DNA of 36,801 bases, taken from Streptomyces silaceus (GTDB lineage Bacteria; Actinomycetota; Actinomycetes; Streptomycetales; Streptomycetaceae). Shown piece after piece: positions 33,901 through 36,801 of this stretch. The notes beneath the pieces were generated by a model. The model was not told where the DNA came from, made no database searches, and saw only the letters and a list, made by a program, of their open reading frames with translations. A program made the translations under genes and the position numbers. Within the stretch, counting starts at the first letter, position 1; every line of letters begins with the position of its first letter. The stretch covers positions 1-36,801 of the forward strand of contig NZ_LIRJ01000071.1 in the NCBI RefSeq assembly GCF_001419745.1, read 5' to 3'.

Positions 33901-36801
33901 TCGCCAGCGCGGCGGCGTACGCGTCGAGCGTCGCGTACGTGACCGTGCCCGTGGCGGTCCGCAGCGCCGGTGCCTGCGGAGTGCGGGCCACTTGGTGGGC
34001 GAAGCCCTCGGCGACCGTGGTCCACGGCGCCTCGACAGGCGCGCCCCGGCCGGACTCGGGCAGCGCGTCACGGTAGGGCGCGGCCAGTTGCGCCGGTGTG
34101 GTGTCCGGGGCCTCGGACAGCGCGGCCAGCCCCTGCCGGAAGAGGTCGGCCAGGGTGGCGGCCCGCTCGGCGTCGAACCGGTCGTCGGCGTACTCCCAGA
34201 GGCACTCCAGGCCGTCGGGCCGGTCGACGACCGTCAGGGTCACCGGGCACTTGGCCTCCGCCGGCACCGGCCACAGCGGACGGGCGGTGCTTCCGGCCAG
34301 GGACAGGGAGTCGTAGTCGGTGTTCTCCAGTACGAGGAGGAAGTCGAAGGGCGAGACGTCCGCGGCGCCGCGCGGACGCCCGGCCAGGACATCGGCGAGC
34401 GCCACGTCCTGACGTTCCATCACCTCGCGCACGGAGGCGGCGGTACGTGCCACCTCGTCCCGCACGGGCGCCCGTGGGTCCACGGACAGCGGCAGGAGGA
34501 CGGTGTTGGCGAACATGCCGACGCTGTCCGCGAACTCCCGCACGGGCCGATGGGCGACCGGCGCCGCGACACGGGGCCGGGTCAGGCCGGTCACGCCGTA
34601 CAGGGCCCAGGCGTAGACACCGGCCAACAGCTCGAAGCGCGTCAGGCCGAGTTCACCGCAGAGCCGGTCCACCGCGGCGCGCCCGGTCGCGTCGAGCGCG
34701 TCGCACAGCAGCCGCCCCTCGGCGGTGCGGCCGGGGCGGGGCAGCGGGAGCGGCTGCGTTCCTGCGGCGCGCGCGTCGGCGGTCTCGGCGGCGTACAGGG
34801 CCGAGAGTCCGTCGCGCTGCGTCGTGTAGGAGGGGCTCGTGTGCCAACGGCGCTGCCAGTCGGCGAAGTCGAGCGGGGTGGGCGTTCCGGCGCCACGGGT
34901 TCGGGGTGCGCCGTCGGTGACGGCCTCCGCGTACCCCGCCGACAGGTCGCGCAGCAGCACGTTGACCGACCAGCCGTCCACGGCGATGTGGTGCATGTGC
35001 AGCAGCAGCGTGCCGCCGTCCCCCGACGGCCGCGGCAGCCAGCACGCCCGCAGCATCCTGGGGTGCGACAGGTCGAACGGCGGCGCGAAGAAGGCGTCTT
35101 GAGGGTCGTGCCCCGTCGTGCCGTCTGCCGTGCCGCTCGTCGCTCCGTACGCCGTCCCGTCCGTCGCCCGCTCCGCCTGCGCGGCCGCGGGCCCGGTCCA
35201 CGGGTCGTAGGGCTCGCCCACCCGTTGGGCCAGCCCGTCGGCGGTCGCCTCGAAGCCGGTGCGGAGCGCGGGGTGTCGCGCGACCAGCGCGGAGAGGGCG
35301 GACCGCAGGGCCTCCTCGTCCACCGGGCCCGCGACGGAGAAGGCCAGCCGGACGTCGTACGCCCGTGAGTCCGGGGAGCGCTGCTGCAAGAACCACAGAC
35401 GTTCCTGCTCGCCGGTCGCGGGCCCCGACAGGGCCCCCGCCGCCGTGGCCTGCGGCAGGGCGGGCGCGTCGTCGCGAAGGGCCTCGCGCACGGCCTCGGC
35501 GACGCCCGCGAGGTCGCCGTGCAGCACCCGGTGCGCGGGCACCTCGCAGCCCAGGCGGCGGCGGATGCCGTAGCGCAGGCGCAGCGCCTTCAGCGAGTCG
35601 CCGCCGCACGCGATCCACCGGTCCTCGGGCCGCGGCCCCGGCACCCCCAGGATCTCGCCCGCGAGGTCGAGCACGACGCGCAGCGGTGCGTCCAGCGGTC
35701 CCGGAGCGGCGGACGCCGGGCGGCTCGTGGCCTCGGGCCGCCACGGGTCGGCGGCGCCCGCGCGCAGCGCCGCCTCGTCGACCTTTCCGTTGGCGGTGCG
35801 CGGCAGCGCGGGGACGCGGTAGAGGTGGTGCGGGCGCATGTAGCCGGGCAGTCCGGCGGCCATGTGCTCCTCGAACGAGGCCCAGGACAGGCCGGGATCG
35901 GCGACGAGATAGGCCAGCAGCTCGGCAGGGCCGCCCGTGCCGTCCCGTCGGGCGCACACGTGCACCTGTCGTACGCAAGGGTGCTCCGCGACGTGCCGCT
36001 CCACCTCGCCGGGCTCGATGCGGAAGCCGCGGACCTTCACCTGCCGGTCGGCGCGGCCGACGTACGTGAGGTGGCCGTCGGCCGAGCGCCTGACCAGGTC
36101 ACCGGTGCGGTAGTACGCGGTGGCCGTGCCGTCGTCGTCGGGCAGGGTCACGAAGCGGCGGGCGGTCTCGTCCGGCAGGTTGCGGTACCCGGCCGCCAAC
36201 CCGGCGCCGGAAAGGAGCAGTTCGGCTTCCTCGCCGGGGGCGGCGGGCCGGGTGGTGCCCGGCGCGACCAGGGCCGTCCCGGTCCCGGGCAGCGTGCGCC
36301 CGAGGGGCACCACCGGCGCGTCGAAGTCCCGCGGGATCGGATGGTGCAGCGCGAACGTCGTGCACTCGGTGGGACCGTAGGCGTTGTGGATCCGCGTGCG
36401 GCTGCCCGCGTTGCGGCGGTACCAGCGCCGGACGAGCGGCGCGTTGAGCTGCTCGCCGCCGACCAGCAGATCCGTCAGGCCGGAGAAGCAGCCGGGCTCC
36501 GTGTCGACCACGGCGTTGAACAGCGCCGTGGTGACGAAGGCGGTGTGGACGCGCTCCCGCCGCAGCACCGTGGCCAGCCGCTCCGGGGACTGCACGTCCT
36601 CGTCGGCGAGGACGACGCAGCAGCCTCCGGTCAGCAGCGGCACCCACACCTCGAAGCTCAGCGCGTCGAAGGCCGGGTTCGACAGGAACGCGAAGCGGGC
36701 GCCCCGCGCGTCCGGGAGGAACGCGGGATCGGCCAGGCGCAGGATGCCGGCGTCGCGCACCTCCACGCCCTTGGGGCGGCCGGTGGTGCCCGAGGTGTAG
36801 A
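27929..36801 (-). CDS. Hybrid NRPS-PKS synthetase, detoxin/rimosamide type (5' end outside window)
   Basis: About 2,957 residues are visible; the coding strand enters from the right edge inside core A3 of an adenylation domain (Y-T-S-G-T-T-G-R-P-K-G). Domains by position: A1 35760-36801, specificity residues D-A-F-F-L-G-A-T-F-K (Val-like); T1, Ser codon 35594-35596 (C-G-G-D-S-L); C about 34080-35430 (H-H-I-A-V-D-G); A2 32520-34050, residues D-V-Q-F-V-A-H-V-V-K (Pro); T2, Ser 32375-32377 (A-A-G-A-S-S-I); KS 30970-32200, Cys codon 31724-31726 (Q-T-A-C-S-S-S), both His motifs present; a ~165-residue linker with no AT; KR 29200-30460 including structural half (G-G-T-G-G-L-G, Y-D-Y-A-A-A-N); T3, Ser 28892-28894; TE 27930-28690 (G-W-S-F-G, D-H-Y-G). 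It should join Val to Pro, extend with malonate, reduce to a beta-hydroxy acid and release. The malonyl donor must be loaded in trans. Confidence 0.9.
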   Translation of the reverse strand, partial: YTSGTTGRPKGVEVRDAGILRLADPAFLPDARGARFAFLSNPAFDALSFEVWVPLLTGGCCVVLADEDVQSPERLATVLRRERVHTAFVTTALFNAVVDTEPGCFSGLTDLLVGGEQLNAPLVRRWYRRNAGSRTRIHNAYGPTECTTFALHHPIPRDFDAPVVPLGRTLPGTGTALVAPGTTRPAAPGEEAELLLSGAGLAAGYRNLPDETARRFVTLPDDDGTATAYYRTGDLVRRSADGHLTYVGRADRQVKVRGFRIEPGEVERHVAEHPCVRQVHVCARRDGTGGPAELLAYLVADPGLSWASFEEHMAAGLPGYMRPHHLYRVPALPRTANGKVDEAALRAGAADPWRPEATSRPASAAPGPLDAPLRVVLDLAGEILGVPGPRPEDRWIACGGDSLKALRLRYGIRRRLGCEVPAHRVLHGDLAGVAEAVREALRDDAPALPQATAAGALSGPATGEQERLWFLQQRSPDSRAYDVRLAFSVAGPVDEEALRSALSALVARHPALRTGFEATADGLAQRVGEPYDPWTGPAAAQAERATDGTAYGATSGTADGTTGHDPQDAFFAPPFDLSHPRMLRACWLPRPSGDGGTLLLHMHHIAVDGWSVNVLLRDLSAGYAEAVTDGAPRTRGAGTPTPLDFADWQRRWHTSPSYTTQRDGLSALYAAETADARAAGTQPLPLPRPGRTAEGRLLCDALDATGRAAVDRLCGELGLTRFELLAGVYAWALYGVTGLTRPRVAAPVAHRPVREFADSVGMFANTVLLPLSVDPRAPVRDEVARTAASVREVMERQDVALADVLAGRPRGAADVSPFDFLLVLENTDYDSLSLAGSTARPLWPVPAEAKCPVTLTVVDRPDGLECLWEYADDRFDAERAATLADLFRQGLAALSEAPDTTPAQLAAPYRDALPESGRGAPVEAPWTTVAEGFAHQVARTPQAPALRTATGTVTYATLDAYAAALATELAATLRLPGAAEQSHVALFLEPSVEHVVGLLALARLNLTAVPLDPSYPPALLRQIVEQTDPLCVLLPPGDGTAFDGVDPGGVPRLHVTLSDPRAAGTDAPPLPAHAGARPLYTLFTSGSTGRPKGVRVFDRTLCDLLHWQAGPGGLGAPALTQQFAMLSFDVSFQEIFGTLCTGGCLRLIDPALRRDVPALLDRLASEGVERLFLPYVALQLLAEHGVHLGLHPSRLREVVTAGEQLVCTDAVRGWFAGMPGARLFNHYGPTETHVVSALCLDGDPAAWPDRPAIGHPAAGAVLRVVDEADLPLPPGCAGELLVGGVLDEPCYLGETPLNRERFVRLPGDGLFYRTGDRARFDHDGLLHCLGRADDQVKLSGHRLELGQVEAALTRHEAVLGAVVAVDGLSLVAGLQCRGDAPSPAELREHLAGLLPGHVRVERFRILDRLPRTPSGKLDRNAALRAPGRDLAGATGQETAASAPSAREAHLAAVFEEVTGVPIAPDQTYFAAGASSIALMRFHLRCTAGLGLRFTVADLFEHVTPRELARFLERMDPAPDGSADVRPAGSPEPAADDGVAIVGMAVRAPGAPDLAAFWDLVVSGRSGIEHFDAPDGLVGARSQLDGMLAFDPERFGISRQEARLMDPQQRQLLMTCVEALAHAGIADPGALRTGLVAGAGENTYFRAMLRETGPDALPDDFQLALHHEKDFLATKTAFHLGLTGPVLSSQTACSSSLVAVHLAASLLRQGDADVMLAGGVLVDPELTDGYRYRPQHIFSPDGHCRPFSDDAGGTVGGSGAGVVVLKPLALARRDGDTVYAVISGSAVNNDGAAKLSYSAPSLAGQRAVIRGALARSGRTGADVAYVEAHGTGTRLGDPVEAGALRQALGVDEPDHCALSSVKSQIGHLGAAAGAVGLIRAALAVHHGRIPPTRDFRALNPEIGPDPAPFYVPTEALPWPEGRARVAAVSSFGIGGTNAHVILEAGDPPAVPTEPTGSGTVPLVVLSAVGEAQLAADAERVAAHLTRHPDSYARTLRHLQAGRPQGPLRTAAVCRDAASAVAWLLHTAATAASRPEPVAGPALETHGRPVQELAAAWLGGRRLAWPDGPAQPPWDFPAPAFDLADYDLPRTAVRPAASVPTGGSSAPDVVAVPERLPETDWLHRPQWTRMRRAATSTTARCARTVVVVADGPEGGAAPAALAAGHRRVVWIRAAERFARPELDRFEADPADPGQLRRVLDALAEEGCADVDWLHALPLGIDGPVGDKALDRAVWACLDTPAALIRALQGAPRGLGVRPWWLSCGARPVLGAVTRPEAALLAGVAEVAPQEGAPEGHWVDVEDPDDWVPQLSALLAASAGPASPPRHLALREGFWWEQMTLPLRAAAPAGAAPSVAGGNHVVLGGTGGLGTGLAAWLLEHTEGRVLLLSRRPRLPEELARWADRVELIEADLAVAPLKEVAGRIAARTESMASVVHAVGVPAGGLLSRREAGAAHAAHAAKVRGALLVELLVEQFRPDVAVYCSSMSAQFGGIGQYDYAAANALLDAFAQYGGDGAGRTARIGIGWDVWRETGMALRAPHGDSRHQAHLGVGLTVAEGLRTFARALDLRLPHLLVSTTDLVESRAFYAGPVPGAPRRGGSEAEGSVEEPGELLAGWARAALDVEDLDPEASLYDLGADSLTLLDLIEEIDRHYGVELDLASFGHRATLSEILARLSERRGEPAKARSTDTEKTAEAMETEETAGAEEITPDVWQEGTGADVVCLVHPVGGDVQAYRALVSSLDARLTVVLIADPGLRRTTPLGWTLRERARRYAAALRARFPQSAWRWHLAGWSFGAWVATDMAAEAESAGSPVGSLHLVDPPPPGSGTVFQGYDDTQLGTVFAAELGLAGDGLAGQRARAYAERLARCCRANLRSMADHEVPRIGATATRLWLAEQSFAGLPTLGSPTEQHARWRSHLPGTLRWGGLATDHYGVVRSPHAGAVAEAINQASAGAQHHA

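Overview
The window has very high GC, GC-rich third codon positions, many GTG starts, ATGA-overlapping operons, a Tat/lipobox sugar-binding protein without a dedicated ABC ATPase, a second enolase and a large NRPS-PKS gene. Together these point to a Streptomyces or close relative, in an accessory chromosomal region. No rRNA, tRNA, CRISPR array or intact mobile element was seen. Products were assigned by reading motifs; no database search was possible.

Left part (1-10563): after the tail of an unidentified gene comes a compact alpha-mannoside utilisation operon on the + strand. It encodes a lipoprotein sugar-binding protein, two MalF/MalG-type permeases, a cytoplasmic GH38 alpha-mannosidase, a class I mannose-6-phosphate isomerase-like protein, a ROK kinase and a LacI-family regulator. 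The implied route is import, hydrolysis to mannose, phosphorylation and isomerisation to fructose-6-phosphate. A dyad TGTTA-ACGA-TAACA lies just before the first gene and is the likely LacI operator. The import ATPase must come from elsewhere (MsiK-like in Streptomyces).

Middle part (10665-26928): a small exported protein precedes a fused SecDF. Then follow many small regulatory or stress units: a TetR/SDR divergent pair with a clear operator; a DUF1206 membrane protein; a STAS protein that seems to start at CTG and lacks the usual phospho-acceptor Ser; a GlxA-type AraC regulator divergent from a cupin; a MocR regulator divergent from a collapsed UPF0261/PEP-hydrolase (Tm-1-like) locus; an M23 peptidase; and a TetX-like FAD monooxygenase with its own TetR and three matching ACGAAC-NN-GTTCGT operators. 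A MarR regulator is divergent from an intact second enolase across an array of 13-bp-spaced dyads. An APH-fold phosphotransferase closes this part. Several of these genes look leaderless.

Right part (26985-36801, - strand): a hybrid NRPS-PKS runs off the right edge, followed by a TauD/TfdA dioxygenase. The order is A(Val-like)-T-C-A(Pro)-T-KS-KR-T-TE with no AT domain. The Pro module, one reducing ketide extension and a dioxygenase are what is needed to build detoxinine, and the preceding Val-like module fits valyl-detoxinine. I therefore read this as the end of a detoxin/rimosamide-type biosynthetic gene cluster.
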